From Chitinophagaceae bacterium (GTDB lineage Bacteria; Bacteroidota; Bacteroidia; Chitinophagales; Chitinophagaceae), in the NCBI GenBank assembly GCA_027486835.1, contig JAIXOJ010000210.1, forward strand, positions 1 to 36,015: 36,015 nt of DNA. Reading direction: 5' to 3'. The position numbers and the translations under genes are program-made. Numbering within the stretch: position 1 is the stretch's first letter; each line of letters starts with the position of its first letter. This document shows, piece by piece, positions 10,472-19,267 of this stretch. Under the pieces are notes generated by a model. It ran no database searches and was not told the DNA's origin. It saw only the letters and a program-made list of their open reading frames with translations.

Positions 10472-10896
10472 ACGGCAAAATCTTTTTTGTAGCTGTAAGA
10501 CGCACTATTTAAGGGCAAAGTCAACAGCGGGTTTAGGTTTATAAAGCAATCGGCAACGAAATTCAATTTCTTTCTTTGGATGGATAATGCCTTTTGTTGC
10601 AAGTATTGGTTTACGCGCTTATAGTTTCTTTAACAATGCCTTAGACACTGTTCCGCTTGTGTCAATAGATGTGTAATATGGTTGTAAATGTTGTTGCCTA
10701 CCCATGCTTTGTAAAAACTGGTGGTGCTATAAATTCCAAGGTAAAAAAATTCCGCACTAAGAAATAAGCCATACTGGGATAATGTTCCTCTTGAAGAAAT
10801 TGTGCTCAATAAAAAGCTCGTTGGTGGATTTTTTTAAGACAGCGTTAGAGATTGTGAGTCATTGTTTCTTAGTTAAATGACTTGTGTTGAAATACC

Positions 10897-10932
10897 ACCC
10901 CGGCGTTCCGCCACCCCTCGAGAGGGGAATTG
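10897..10932. repeat. GC-rich palindromic dispersed repeat (REP-like)
   Basis: A GC-rich patch ends in the hairpin CCCCTC (10914-10919), GA, GAGGGG (10922-10927). A related CCCCTC...GAGAGGGG hairpin sits inside the element at 23315-23407, so this is probably one dispersed family. Such CCCCTC/GAGGGG repeats are common between genes in Bacteroidota (from memory). Confidence 0.5.
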
Positions 10933-10990
10933 ACCACCGAGTATTTAGAAACCGATATTTCTTGCAAAGCAATTATTTAAAATATACCAG

Positions 10991-11028
10991 CTCAGTGGTT
11001 CTCAGTGCCTTCTCTGTGCAACTCAGTG
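10991..11028. repeat. Phased 10-bp repeat CTCAGTG, four copies
   Basis: CTCAGTG occurs at 10991, 11001 and 11022, with the variant CTCTGTG at 11012, giving a spacing of 10-11 bp, about one helical turn. Similar CACAGAG/CACTGAG-type phased repeats appear as intergenic elements in other genomes (from memory). The function is unknown. Confidence 0.55.
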
Positions 11029-11170
11029 CAATTCTGCCCCAACTTTCCATTCATGTTATTATGACTCATCCTTTCTGAATTGGCATTAACCCATATCTTG
11101 ATGAAATTAGCCTTTTCCAACCAAGAAAAGATTTAATGATGCTATGATTTAGCTTGTATTTACTATACGG

Positions 11171-11396
11171 CAAATTATTTCCAACCAGCGGCGAATTATT
11201 TCCAGCCTACGGCTAACACATTCCGACCTACGCCAATCACTTTCCGACCTGCGGCTAATGTTTTCCGACCTGCGGCTAATATTTTCTGACGTACGGCTAG
11301 CATTTTCCGGCCTACGGCTAACAGCTTCCGACATAAGGCTAGCATTTTCCGACGTGCGGCTATCATTTTCCGACGTGCGGCAGCTATTTTCCGAAG
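11171..11396. repeat. 21-bp minisatellite, about 10.8 units, open as heptads on the minus strand
   Basis: Units such as CTAATGTTTTCCGACCTGCGG follow one another with no spacer from 11171; several positions vary between units. Because 21 bp is seven codons, the minus strand stays open from an ATG at 11400 to a stop at 11149, giving 83 residues of the type SENxSRR. The ORF ends just beyond the repeat on both sides and has no recognisable domain or leader. Openness may therefore be a by-product of the period. I treat it as a minisatellite; coding is possible but unproven. Confidence 0.85.
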
Positions 11397-11400
11397 TCAT

Positions 11401-11810
11401 ATAGAAGCATAATGTGAATAAATCCTGTCAAAACAACATCAGAACAGTATCAAAATTTGACAAATTGGCATAAAAATCATTTTAAAATGACTGAATACTA
11501 AACAATTTATTAATCCAACAGGTATATTATTACAATAATCGCTCGTATAATCCTTTGATATTAATGTTTAACTCACAATCTTTCTTATCCCCTAAACAAG
11601 CTTGAGCCAAAACTTTACATCAATACCCTATTTCCGCCTTCGGCAAATGAATCATGCAACATAAACAAAGCATTAAAACCTGATTGTCCATCAATAGATA
11701 ACCAAGCACAGCATTATTTATCCTAAAAATCCAACAATCAAAACAATCATAGTTCAGACAAATGACCAAGAACTTAGCGCTTAGTGCCTAATATTGTTAC
11801 CAACTAACAG
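11401..11810. other. AT-rich intergenic region upstream of ggt
   Basis: I see no gene, strong hairpin or repeat in these 410 bases. TAATATTG at about 11790 is one mismatch from the Bacteroidota -7 consensus TAnnTTTG, but no convincing -33 element accompanies it. Confidence 0.5.
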
Positions 11811-13535
11811 ATGTATATGCTCAGAATTAAATATGCAGTTGCTTTACTCTTAATCAGCCATTGCACAATTGCTCAATTAAACCAAAAACTGGTTTGCGCT
11901 GGATGCAAAGTGGATCCCTATCATTATTCAGTACAAAAAAAGGGGGTTTACACCCATGCTGCGGTTGCTTCTGCACATCCTTTGGCAAGCATGGTGGGTG
12001 CTGCCATAATGGAGGCAGGCGGCAATGCCTTTGATGGTGCTATTGCAACCCAATTGGCATTGGCGGTAGTATATCCCAATGCTGGCAACATCGGTGGTGG
12101 GGGATTTATGGTGGCTAGAACCAAAACTGGAAAAACCATTGCCTTAGATTTTAGAGAAACGGCTCCATTAAAAGCATCGCAAAACATGTACTTAGATAGT
12201 GCAGGTAATGCACAAACTACTTTATCGCAAAATGGTCATTTGGCAGCAGGCGTACCTGGAACAGTGGCGGGAATCTGCCAAATATTACGCTTTGCCCGTT
12301 TTCCATTGAAGCAATTAATACAACCAGCTATTGACTTAGCAGCAAATGGATACGTCATCACAGAAAGGGAATCGAGGGCATTGAATGGGGTTCGAGCTAT
12401 GTTAGTGGCTAACAGCACTAGACCAAGTGCCTATGTAAAATCGACACTTTGGAAAGGAGGTGATACGCTGGTAAACACCGCATTAGCCAATACCCTCACT
12501 CGTATAAGAGATAAGGGTCAAAAGGGGTTTTATGAGGGAGAAACAGCAGCCTTAATAGTTGCTGAAATGCAGCGCGGAAAGGGCTTGATAAGTTTGGAAG
12601 ATTTAAAGCAGTACCAAGCGAAATTTAGAAACCCCATTTCGTTTGATTTTCAGGGTTATACTATTATTGGTATGCCTCCACCGAGTAGCGGAGGCATTTT
12701 GATTCAACAAATGATGCAAATGATTGCCGAAAAAAATCTGGGTAGACATCCATTTCTAAGTACCCCGTCCGTGCAACTGATGGTGGAGGTAGAACGCAGG
12801 GCTTTTGCAGACCGAGCCGCACACATGGGAGATCCTGACTTTTGGAAAGTACCTCAACAAACACTCACCAGCAAGGCTTATTTAGCAGAGCGAATGAAAG
12901 ATTATGACAGCACCCGTGCCACCCCCAGCTCATCAATTCAAGCGGGAATAGTGAAAGAAAGTAACGAGACTACGCACCTAAGTGTGCTGGATGCGGCAGG
13001 TAACATGGTGAGCATTACTACTACATTAAATGGTAGTTACGGGAGTCAAACCGTAGTGGGAGATGCTGGTTTTCTGCTTAATAACGAGATGGATGATTTT
13101 AGCGTCAAACCGAATGTACCCAATATGTATGGCGCTGTAGGTGGTGCTGCTAATGCCATTGCGCCTAAAAAAAGAATGCTTAGCTCCATGTCGCCCACCT
13201 TGGTACTTAAAAATAAACAACCCTATATTGTGGTGGGTACACCTGGTGGCACAACCATCCCTACCTCCGTTTTTCAATCATTGGTTAACCTATTGGTTTA
13301 TCAAATGAGCCCAGAAGATGCGGTGAATCAACCAAAATTTCACCACCAATGGTTGCCTGACCAAGTCGATTATGAACAAAATTTTCCAAAAACAACCATG
13401 GATGGCTTGATTAAAATGGGCTATCATTTAAACAACAAATACCAAATTGGCCGGGTGGAATTGATTCAACAAAAGGCGGGGAAGCTACACGCAGTAGCAG
13501 ATGGTAGAGGGGATGATGGTACGGCGGGTTTTTAA
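11811..13535 (+). CDS. ggt: Gamma-glutamyltransferase (glutathione hydrolase)
   Basis: This is an Ntn-hydrolase that cleaves or transfers the gamma-glutamyl group of glutathione and related peptides, made as a precursor that self-cleaves into large and small subunits. At 574 residues it matches the family length (E. coli about 580). A signal peptide (YAVALLLISHCTIAQ) predicts export to the periplasm. The processing site and nucleophile lie in ESNETTHLSV, where the first Thr of TTH is Thr387. The small subunit carries the expected LLNNEMDDFS, KRMLSSMSPT, GTPGG and PKFHHQWLPD motifs in order. A second ATG at 11817 is an alternative start. The gene appears to be transcribed alone and faces a convergent T9SS cargo gene across a hairpin terminator. 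The identification is secure; the physiological substrate in this organism is inferred. Confidence 0.97.
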   Translation: MYMLRIKYAVALLLISHCTIAQLNQKLVCAGCKVDPYHYSVQKKGVYTHAAVASAHPLASMVGAAIMEAGGNAFDGAIATQLALAVVYPNAGNIGGGGFMVARTKTGKTIALDFRETAPLKASQNMYLDSAGNAQTTLSQNGHLAAGVPGTVAGICQILRFARFPLKQLIQPAIDLAANGYVITERESRALNGVRAMLVANSTRPSAYVKSTLWKGGDTLVNTALANTLTRIRDKGQKGFYEGETAALIVAEMQRGKGLISLEDLKQYQAKFRNPISFDFQGYTIIGMPPPSSGGILIQQMMQMIAEKNLGRHPFLSTPSVQLMVEVERRAFADRAAHMGDPDFWKVPQQTLTSKAYLAERMKDYDSTRATPSSSIQAGIVKESNETTHLSVLDAAGNMVSITTTLNGSYGSQTVVGDAGFLLNNEMDDFSVKPNVPNMYGAVGGAANAIAPKKRMLSSMSPTLVLKNKQPYIVVGTPGGTTIPTSVFQSLVNLLVYQMSPEDAVNQPKFHHQWLPDQVDYEQNFPKTTMDGLIKMGYHLNNKYQIGRVELIQQKAGKLHAVADGRGDDGTAGF

Positions 13536-13560
13536 AAATATGGATAGCTACTTCTGCATA

Positions 13561-13605
13561 AAAAAAGAAAGAGGCACAACCCAAAACGAGATGTGCCTCT
13601 TTGAA
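13561..13605 (-). terminator. Hairpin terminator between convergent genes
   Basis: AAAGAGGCAC (13568-13577) pairs perfectly with GTGCCTCTTT (13593-13602). On the minus strand it is followed by a long T-rich tract, so it mainly serves the minus-strand gene ending at 13629. The plus-strand T tract is short, so service to ggt is possible but weaker. Confidence 0.8.
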
Positions 13606-13628
13606 CTAAAGAATCTATTTAAACAAGC

Positions 13629-15062
13629 CTATTCAACAAAAAATTTCTCCACCTTTTTATCAGTAGCCGTTTCCACTTTAATTAGGTAAGTTCCATTAGG
13701 TAAATTACTTACTGCATAAGGCAATACAGAAAGACCTTCTACCACTTTCACCAATTTGCTTTGCATCATTTTGCCATCAATTGAGGCTATTGTTACCTGA
13801 ATACTTCCCGATACAGATTGCTTCAAACGGATATTAATAACCCCTTCATGAATTACAGTTGGATAGATGCTGATGTTTTCCTTTATAGTGGGTGGGATAA
13901 TGCTTAGCGTTTTACCATAAGTATAAGAACCATCTTTGTCCACCATTTTTAAACGGTAGGTATTGTTATCTCCATACACTTCGTCTAAGTAAGTATAACT
14001 ACTACCATTTGCTAGGTTTTTTGCGGCAATCGAAGCTATTTTAGTCCACACACCCGATTTTAATTTCAATACGTCGAAATGGTCTGCATTTAATTCTGTT
14101 GCTGTTTTCCAAGATAAGGTTATTCCTCTGAGAGACAACTTTCCAGTAAAGCTGGTAATGGCAATCGGTAATTGCACTGGTGCTACATAATTTTTACCAT
14201 TATTATCGTCGAAATTAAGCACACTTAGCGACTTATTCGATTCGGTTTCTGTAGTTAGGGCTGCCAATGTTCTGGTACTGGTAAATACATAATATTTTAC
14301 CCCAAAAGGAACGGTAGCCGTAAAACTCGTACCCGATCCTGTTGCTTGTACCACCGTGGAGGGAGTTCCAGAACCAAAATCAAGTGAAGCACTTTTGATA
14401 TAGCGAACAAACACCTGCTCACCTATTGACAAGGGTCTATCGGTCATTATCTGCACCGCGATGGCAGTATCAATTGTACCCATCATAGAATCGGCTCCCA
14501 CATAAGTATCGTTCATGCGCATCACGGTAACTGGCGGGGCTGCAGTAAATGATACAAAGAATTTGGCATTGGTGGAAGTGTAGCCAGCATCGTTAAAAGT
14601 AAAGGTGTAATACCCTTGGTTCATCATGTAAAGTCCCATATCGGTTGACCCATTATAGGTAACATTATTTACTGCATTATTGGCAGCTTGTCCTTTGCCA
14701 TTAAACGCCCATTTATTAGTATAAGGAGATGACAAAGGGCCGGAAATAAACAAGAATCCATTGCCACCGCCACCTAACATATTGGTCGGCGTTACATCAC
14801 CACCTGTGTTTTGCACATTAATAGTAGTAACCCATTGTCCCCTTCCGTCAGTAGGATTGGTAGAGTCAATCGAAACTCGACGATAGGTAGTGGTGCGGTA
14901 ATCAGTGCCATAAGGAGTGGTGGTATAACCCTGGAAAGCACCAACGATTTGAACTCGTTCGCCACTATAAATATTTTGAGCAAAGCCTTTGAAGGGAAAA
15001 AAGCCACTTATAAGCACCCAGCCAATAAGGGGAATGAGGGGAGATTTCAATTTCATATGCAT
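13629..15062 (-). CDS. Secreted protein with T9SS type A C-terminal sorting domain
   Basis: The frame is open upstream to 15125, but the leader suggests a start at ATG 15062 (or 15056), giving a normal signal peptide (KLKSPLIPLIGWVLISGFFPFKGFAQ) and about 477 residues. The N-terminal two thirds are Gly/Thr/Asn-rich beta structure that I do not recognise. Next comes the FN3-like module often placed before sorting domains (LPIAITSFTGKL..., LSWKTATELNADHFDV, NTYRLKMVDKDGSYTYGKT). The last 80 residues form a type A sorting domain: ISIYPTVIHEGVINI, a central VTIASIDGKM and the final LPNGTYLIKVET...KKVEKFFVE. The protein should cross the outer membrane by type IX secretion and be anchored or released. 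It is monocistronic and convergent with ggt. The sorting call is firm; the function of the body is unknown. Confidence 0.9.
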   Translation of the reverse strand: MHMKLKSPLIPLIGWVLISGFFPFKGFAQNIYSGERVQIVGAFQGYTTTPYGTDYRTTTYRRVSIDSTNPTDGRGQWVTTINVQNTGGDVTPTNMLGGGGNGFLFISGPLSSPYTNKWAFNGKGQAANNAVNNVTYNGSTDMGLYMMNQGYYTFTFNDAGYTSTNAKFFVSFTAAPPVTVMRMNDTYVGADSMMGTIDTAIAVQIMTDRPLSIGEQVFVRYIKSASLDFGSGTPSTVVQATGSGTSFTATVPFGVKYYVFTSTRTLAALTTETESNKSLSVLNFDDNNGKNYVAPVQLPIAITSFTGKLSLRGITLSWKTATELNADHFDVLKLKSGVWTKIASIAAKNLANGSSYTYLDEVYGDNNTYRLKMVDKDGSYTYGKTLSIIPPTIKENISIYPTVIHEGVINIRLKQSVSGSIQVTIASIDGKMMQSKLVKVVEGLSVLPYAVSNLPNGTYLIKVETATDKKVEKFFVE

Positions 15063-15283
15063 CGTTATTTTGGAGGTGTGAATATAGGGAGAAATGCTGA
15101 CCAATTTCCCCCTTTGAACCTCCATTTCAAGCTTTATTAAAATAACAAGCCGATATGACTTCTATAATGCAATATTTAACCCAAATTACTACAAACAAAA
15201 GCATGAATAATCACAAAAAATGCTGCCCAAATCAATGAATTGAACAGCCCTTTTTTGAAAAAATATGTTTACACCCTTTTGAG

Positions 15284-16555
15284 TTACCCAATCAATATCC
15301 CAGCAATCGTAGCAGAAAGATAAGAAGCCAAAGTGCCGCATAATAATGCACGCATTCCTAGTTTAGCTAAATCACCTCTTCGTTCTGGTGCAATCTCTCC
15401 GATGCCGCCAATCTGCATTCCTACACTACTAAAATTAGCAAATCCGCAAATAGCAAAACTGGCAATTAAGGTGGCTTTCTCGCTTAGTTTCATCATTAAT
15501 TCGTGGGTAATTGGGTCTTTAGCGGTGAGGTTAGAAAATGCAACAAACTCGTTAATAGTAATTTTTTGACCTAATAGTGCTGCAACATTGTTTACATCTG
15601 CCGCTGGTACTCCCATAGCCCAAGCCATTGGATAAAATAATTTTCCGAAAATATAGTCAAGGGAAAGCTTTACATCTAAATGCAGCCAAAAACCAATTTT
15701 ACCTAATAAGAAATTAACCATGGAAATCAAGGCAATAAAAGCTATCAACATGGCTACCACATTCATGGCAATCTTAAATCCATCACCAGCTCCATGCGTA
15801 ATGGCATCTATTACGTTTCGGTAGGGGGTTTTTACTTCTAGTTTTACGTTGCCCATCGTTTCACTAGCCTCCGTTTCGGGCCACACAATTTTAGAAATTA
15901 CCAAGGCTCCTGGAGCTGCCATTAAACTTGCCGTTAGCAGATACTCAGCTTTAGCACCAAAGTTTACATAAACAATTAAGATGCCCCCTGCAATACAGGC
16001 TAAGCTGCCTGTCATACTTGCCAATAATTCACTCATTGTCATTCCCTTAAGGTAGGGTCGAATCATTACTTGAGCCTCCACTTGACCCACAAAAGCACTT
16101 GCAACATTGCTTAATGCCTCTGCGCCACTGACCCGCATGATAAAGTTCATCGATTTTGCAATGATGGAAACAATGCGTTGCATGATTCCAAAATGATAAA
16201 ATATAGCTACCAAAGCACATACCAATATAATGGTAGCAGTTACACTAAATGCAAAAATGAACGTTTCGGGTGAGCGGTAGGTGGTAGGTAAACCGTTGTT
16301 TCCTTGCACCATAATACCGCCGTAAACGAATCCCGCACCTTCTTTGGCAAAGGCCTCAATATGACCAATAACTCGCCCAACCCACTTAAAAAAATTGGTA
16401 ATTGTGGGCACTTTCAACACCAATACTGCAATTACAATTTGCAAAGCAATACCGCTAAACACCAATCGATAGTTGATTTTTCCCCGATTGTTTGAACAAG
16501 CAAATGCTATTGCTAAAATGAGCGCAACCCCAATTAATCCTTGAAAACGTTCCAT
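15284..16555 (-). CDS. Concentrative nucleoside transporter (CNT/NupC family)
   Basis: This multi-helix inner-membrane symporter imports nucleosides with Na+ or H+. The frame extends to a TTG at 16582, but ATG 16555 gives the usual N-terminus (MERFQGLIGVALILAIAFACS) with a purine-rich AGAGAG just upstream, for 423 residues. Family signatures are present in order: the GQVEA segment (nucleoside-contacting Gln and Glu in the characterised Vibrio CNT), INEFVAFSN, and the diagnostic CGFANFSSVGMQIGGIGEIAPERR ending. The usual APL after the Gln-x-Glu motif reads AQV here, which may alter substrate choice. The 3' end lacks an obvious terminator, and neighbouring genes are not part of a nucleoside operon. 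Family assignment is firm; the coupling ion and exact substrates are not determined. Confidence 0.95.
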   Translation of the reverse strand: MERFQGLIGVALILAIAFACSNNRGKINYRLVFSGIALQIVIAVLVLKVPTITNFFKWVGRVIGHIEAFAKEGAGFVYGGIMVQGNNGLPTTYRSPETFIFAFSVTATIILVCALVAIFYHFGIMQRIVSIIAKSMNFIMRVSGAEALSNVASAFVGQVEAQVMIRPYLKGMTMSELLASMTGSLACIAGGILIVYVNFGAKAEYLLTASLMAAPGALVISKIVWPETEASETMGNVKLEVKTPYRNVIDAITHGAGDGFKIAMNVVAMLIAFIALISMVNFLLGKIGFWLHLDVKLSLDYIFGKLFYPMAWAMGVPAADVNNVAALLGQKITINEFVAFSNLTAKDPITHELMMKLSEKATLIASFAICGFANFSSVGMQIGGIGEIAPERRGDLAKLGMRALLCGTLASYLSATIAGILIG

Positions 16556-16869
16556 AATTCTCTCTGTTGGTTCAATAAACAAGCCCGAAAGATAGCAGTA
16601 TGAAAGGCACTAGCAATAAAATCTAAAGATTGTAACAGAAAATCGGTGATCTCAAGTGAAAGTACTAGCGAATTTGAGACAAAAAGAAATGGTGAATTTT
16701 ATGAACACACTCATACATATATAATTCAAAAAGACAATTACTATTGTGTATTCAATAAAAAATAGTAGCTGTACAACGGATACGGGTATTTTTGGCATCC
16801 TACTTACAACAAAATTGATTTTTCACACTAATCATTTGTTTACATTTTATCACTAAACATTAAAATTGC
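16556..16869. other. AT-rich intergenic region between divergent genes
   Basis: About 310 bases between the divergent transporter and barrel genes should hold both promoters. I see no exact TAnnTTTG box, strong hairpin or repeat. Confidence 0.4.
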
Positions 16870-17982
16870 ATGAAAAAAAGCATCGTATCATTTCTGGTTT
16901 TGAGTACCTCATTAATTAGTTTGCATCGAGCAAACGCACAAAATGATCTTACAAAATTGTTTTTATCCGGAGCAGATGATCTTGAAAAAGTAGCAACTGG
17001 ATACATAAAACCAGTAGGACTAGGATTTGCTGCAGGCATGGGGGGGAGTTGGTACAACACCGCTGCCAACCACAGCACTTTAGGATTTGATGTTACGCTT
17101 GGTTCGGGTATACTGATTGTCCCAAACAAAGACAGATCATTCAGTTTGTCGGGTTTAAAATACCTCACTCCTAAAAATGGAGCAACTTCTGCACCCTCTT
17201 TTTCGGGTTCTGGTGATGGGGTAGATCTTCAATTAAAATCTCCAAATGACACTGTAAATGGAATACCAACTGGGGGTAAAGTATTAGCAAATTTCGCAAC
17301 TCCGCAAGGAGTTAGCAAAATTTTGCCCTCTATTTGCTTACAAGGAACAATAGGCTTACCAAAAGGATTTGATTTAAGTGTGCGTTACTTACCCCAAACC
17401 ACAATTGGTGGAGTTTCTGGTGGACTGTGGGGTATTGGAGTTAAACACGACATCAAACAATGGTTTCCAGTTATCAAAAAATTACCAATCAGCTTATCGG
17501 TAATGGTGGGCTATACAAGATTTAATCTAAGTAATACCTTTGATAAAGAGGACAGGGTCGATCCAAATGCCTTGATTAACTCAGGTGCTGCAAGTTTATA
17601 TATAAGTCCAGCGGACAATTACGATAATCAAGGTTTTGAATTAAAATCTGATTCGTACATGGCTAACGTAATTGTGTCTAAGAATTTTGTATTCTTCACT
17701 CCTTATTTGGGTCTAGGATTCACACAGAACAATTTTCGATTTAACTTCAAAGGGAACTTCCCCACATTGGGAGACCCAAAATATGACCCAACAGCAATAA
17801 ACAGTATCCGCTATGATGTTGTTCCTTTAGTTGACCCAATTAAACTTGACTACAAGAGTTTTATGCCCAACGCAACTGTTGGTTTTAGATTGAAGTTCTT
17901 AGGTATTGTGACCTTTAACGCTCAATATACTTTCCAAGAATATTCTGCAGCTTCCGTTGGTCTTGGATTTGGTTTTCGTTAA
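16870..17982 (+). CDS. DUF6588-like outer-membrane barrel protein
   Basis: This 370-residue protein has a clear signal peptide (MKKSIVSFLVLSTSLISLHRANA, cleavage near residue 23). The mature start, NDLTKLFLSGADDLEKVATGYIKP, then GLGFAAGMGGSWYNTA and LGFDVTLG, resembles the Bacteroidota family I recall as DUF6588. The rest alternates polar and hydrophobic residues with many Gly and aromatic residues. It ends in a strand-like FNAQYTFQEYSAASVGLGFGFR with C-terminal Phe-Arg, as expected for an outer-membrane beta-barrel. No enzymatic motif is visible. The gene is monocistronic, ends at a strong bidirectional terminator and converges with the S1/P1 nuclease gene. The barrel fold is a good inference; the role is unknown. 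Confidence 0.85.
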   Translation: MKKSIVSFLVLSTSLISLHRANAQNDLTKLFLSGADDLEKVATGYIKPVGLGFAAGMGGSWYNTAANHSTLGFDVTLGSGILIVPNKDRSFSLSGLKYLTPKNGATSAPSFSGSGDGVDLQLKSPNDTVNGIPTGGKVLANFATPQGVSKILPSICLQGTIGLPKGFDLSVRYLPQTTIGGVSGGLWGIGVKHDIKQWFPVIKKLPISLSVMVGYTRFNLSNTFDKEDRVDPNALINSGAASLYISPADNYDNQGFELKSDSYMANVIVSKNFVFFTPYLGLGFTQNNFRFNFKGNFPTLGDPKYDPTAINSIRYDVVPLVDPIKLDYKSFMPNATVGFRLKFLGIVTFNAQYTFQEYSAASVGLGFGFR

Positions 17983-18014
17983 TTTGATTTTGCATTAATT
18001 AGATTAACAACAAT

Positions 18015-18061
18015 AAAAAAGGGATTGACAACTATAACCCATAGTTGTCAATCCCTTTTTT
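18015..18061. terminator. Strong bidirectional terminator
   Basis: A 21-bp perfect stem (18015-18035 with 18041-18061) with core GGGATTGACAACTAT and loop AACCC has A and T tracts on its two sides, so it works for both converging genes (ends at 17982 and 18079). Confidence 0.93.
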
Positions 18062-18078
18062 GTACCGCTTTCTTGTTG

Positions 18079-18867
18079 TTATTTCTTATAAGGTGCAGTG
18101 GTGAAAATGTCTTGTAAAATGATTGCTAAACGTAAACCGCCAATAAATAATTGCTTTTTTACCACCACAATATTGGTATCAACGTAAGCCTTATCCACTT
18201 TACCATTTTTAAAATTATACACATTGTCTAGCAAGGAACGAGATTCATACATCCATTTCATGATGCTAATTTTCTGAAACTTCTTTATTTCATCGCTAGA
18301 AAAAGAATCCTGCATTTTAATACAATCATCCAAAGTTACTTTTTGGGCTTCAATCATTTCAGTATCCCAGAAGCTGTGCAGATTTCCGCCATAATTAGGC
18401 CCAGAAATAATAATATCATTCCCTCCTCTATCGTTAGGATACCCAGTGTGTAAAGGTTGATGCAAATCACCTACAAGGTGGAAAATATAAAACAAGTGCT
18501 CCTTTATTTTTTTATCGCTCAAATCCTCACGGTGCTTTAAGGCATATATCGCACTATTTAGTACCGTAATCATGTTTCGCTCTGTTGTTTTTACATCGTA
18601 AAGGCTATCTTTCTCAATATCAATATAATGCCAAGGGCGCATGTAGTTATAAAAACTATTAGATCTATTTTCATCCATCCATGTTGCGGCATCTTCAATA
18701 GTTGTTTTCTTTAAATAGTGCATCAATGCCTCCCGAGTAGCGACATCTAAATAGTGATAGGCAATTTCAGCCACCAATTGATGCCCTTTTGCTCCCCAAG
18801 CAAAAGAAATGTGGGGTGTAGCTAATAAACTAATAGCTAAACAAAGCGCAAGTATTACCTTTTTCAT
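18079..18867 (-). CDS. S1/P1-type zinc nuclease, secreted
   Basis: This enzyme degrades single-stranded DNA and RNA, and often has 3'-nucleotidase activity, using three zinc ions. The 262-residue precursor has a signal peptide whose cleavage after Ala23 exposes Trp24, the N-terminal zinc ligand of this family. All nine expected ligands can be placed: W24, H29, D65, H80, H130, D134, H140, H164 and D168, within WGAKGHQ, WMDE, PWHYID, HLVGDLHQPLHTG, DRGGND and NLHSFWDT. The offsets match nuclease P1 closely. The likely location is the periplasm or outside the cell, where it may scavenge phosphate and nucleosides; the nearby nucleoside transporter could use its products (inference, since the genes are not co-transcribed). 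Complete and apparently active. Confidence 0.95.
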   Translation of the reverse strand: MKKVILALCLAISLLATPHISFAWGAKGHQLVAEIAYHYLDVATREALMHYLKKTTIEDAATWMDENRSNSFYNYMRPWHYIDIEKDSLYDVKTTERNMITVLNSAIYALKHREDLSDKKIKEHLFYIFHLVGDLHQPLHTGYPNDRGGNDIIISGPNYGGNLHSFWDTEMIEAQKVTLDDCIKMQDSFSSDEIKKFQKISIMKWMYESRSLLDNVYNFKNGKVDKAYVDTNIVVVKKQLFIGGLRLAIILQDIFTTAPYKK

Positions 18868-19267
18868 GTAAACTGATTAAATTAATAGATGGTTAATCTG
18901 CAATTATTTGCGCAGCAATGATAGCTATTCATTGCTTCACTACCAAAGAATAAGCTAGTGGTTACTCACTAGTGTTTCCATATTATTTTATGGTTAAGAA
19001 TTCTGCATTATCTGGCTGTTAAACAACTTAGTCGCGTATTCTTCTGCGTCCAAGTACCTGATGTAAGTCAATCTCTAGTTGACATTAGTCAACTTTTCGC
19101 TTGCTTGCTTCTATCACATTTGCAATTCCCCTTTTGAAATAGTTTATACTACTTCGAACCGCCACTCCTTGTGTATAGATTGGATATCTAAAATAGGTAG
19201 TAACAATAGGGCCAAGGTTAATTTTTACTTTTTTAATACTCATTTTCTACTAAAAAATTACTTCATC
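18868..19267. other. Intergenic region between divergent genes
   Basis: The 400 bases between the S1/P1 nuclease and the 606-residue protein contain a small inverted repeat, CTAGTG...CACTAG near 18955-18972, and no other clear signal. The downstream frame is open here from a TTG at 19079, but the translated leader is low in protein-like features. Confidence 0.4.

Larger units (their letters stand above)
10472..11148. other. Gene-poor region with short dispersed repeats
   Basis: I find no convincing gene here. Short open stretches on the minus strand between about 10550 and 10860 are interrupted by stops in every frame; they could be remnants of a decayed gene, but I recognise none. The region also holds the two short repeats listed separately. 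No clear promoter was found for the giant gene: no exact TAnnTTTG box lies upstream of 10471. Confidence 0.5.

Noticed and set aside
10550-10860. Decayed gene on the minus strand
   Set aside because: Short open pieces exist in different frames, but none matches a family I recognise, so a pseudogene cannot be supported.
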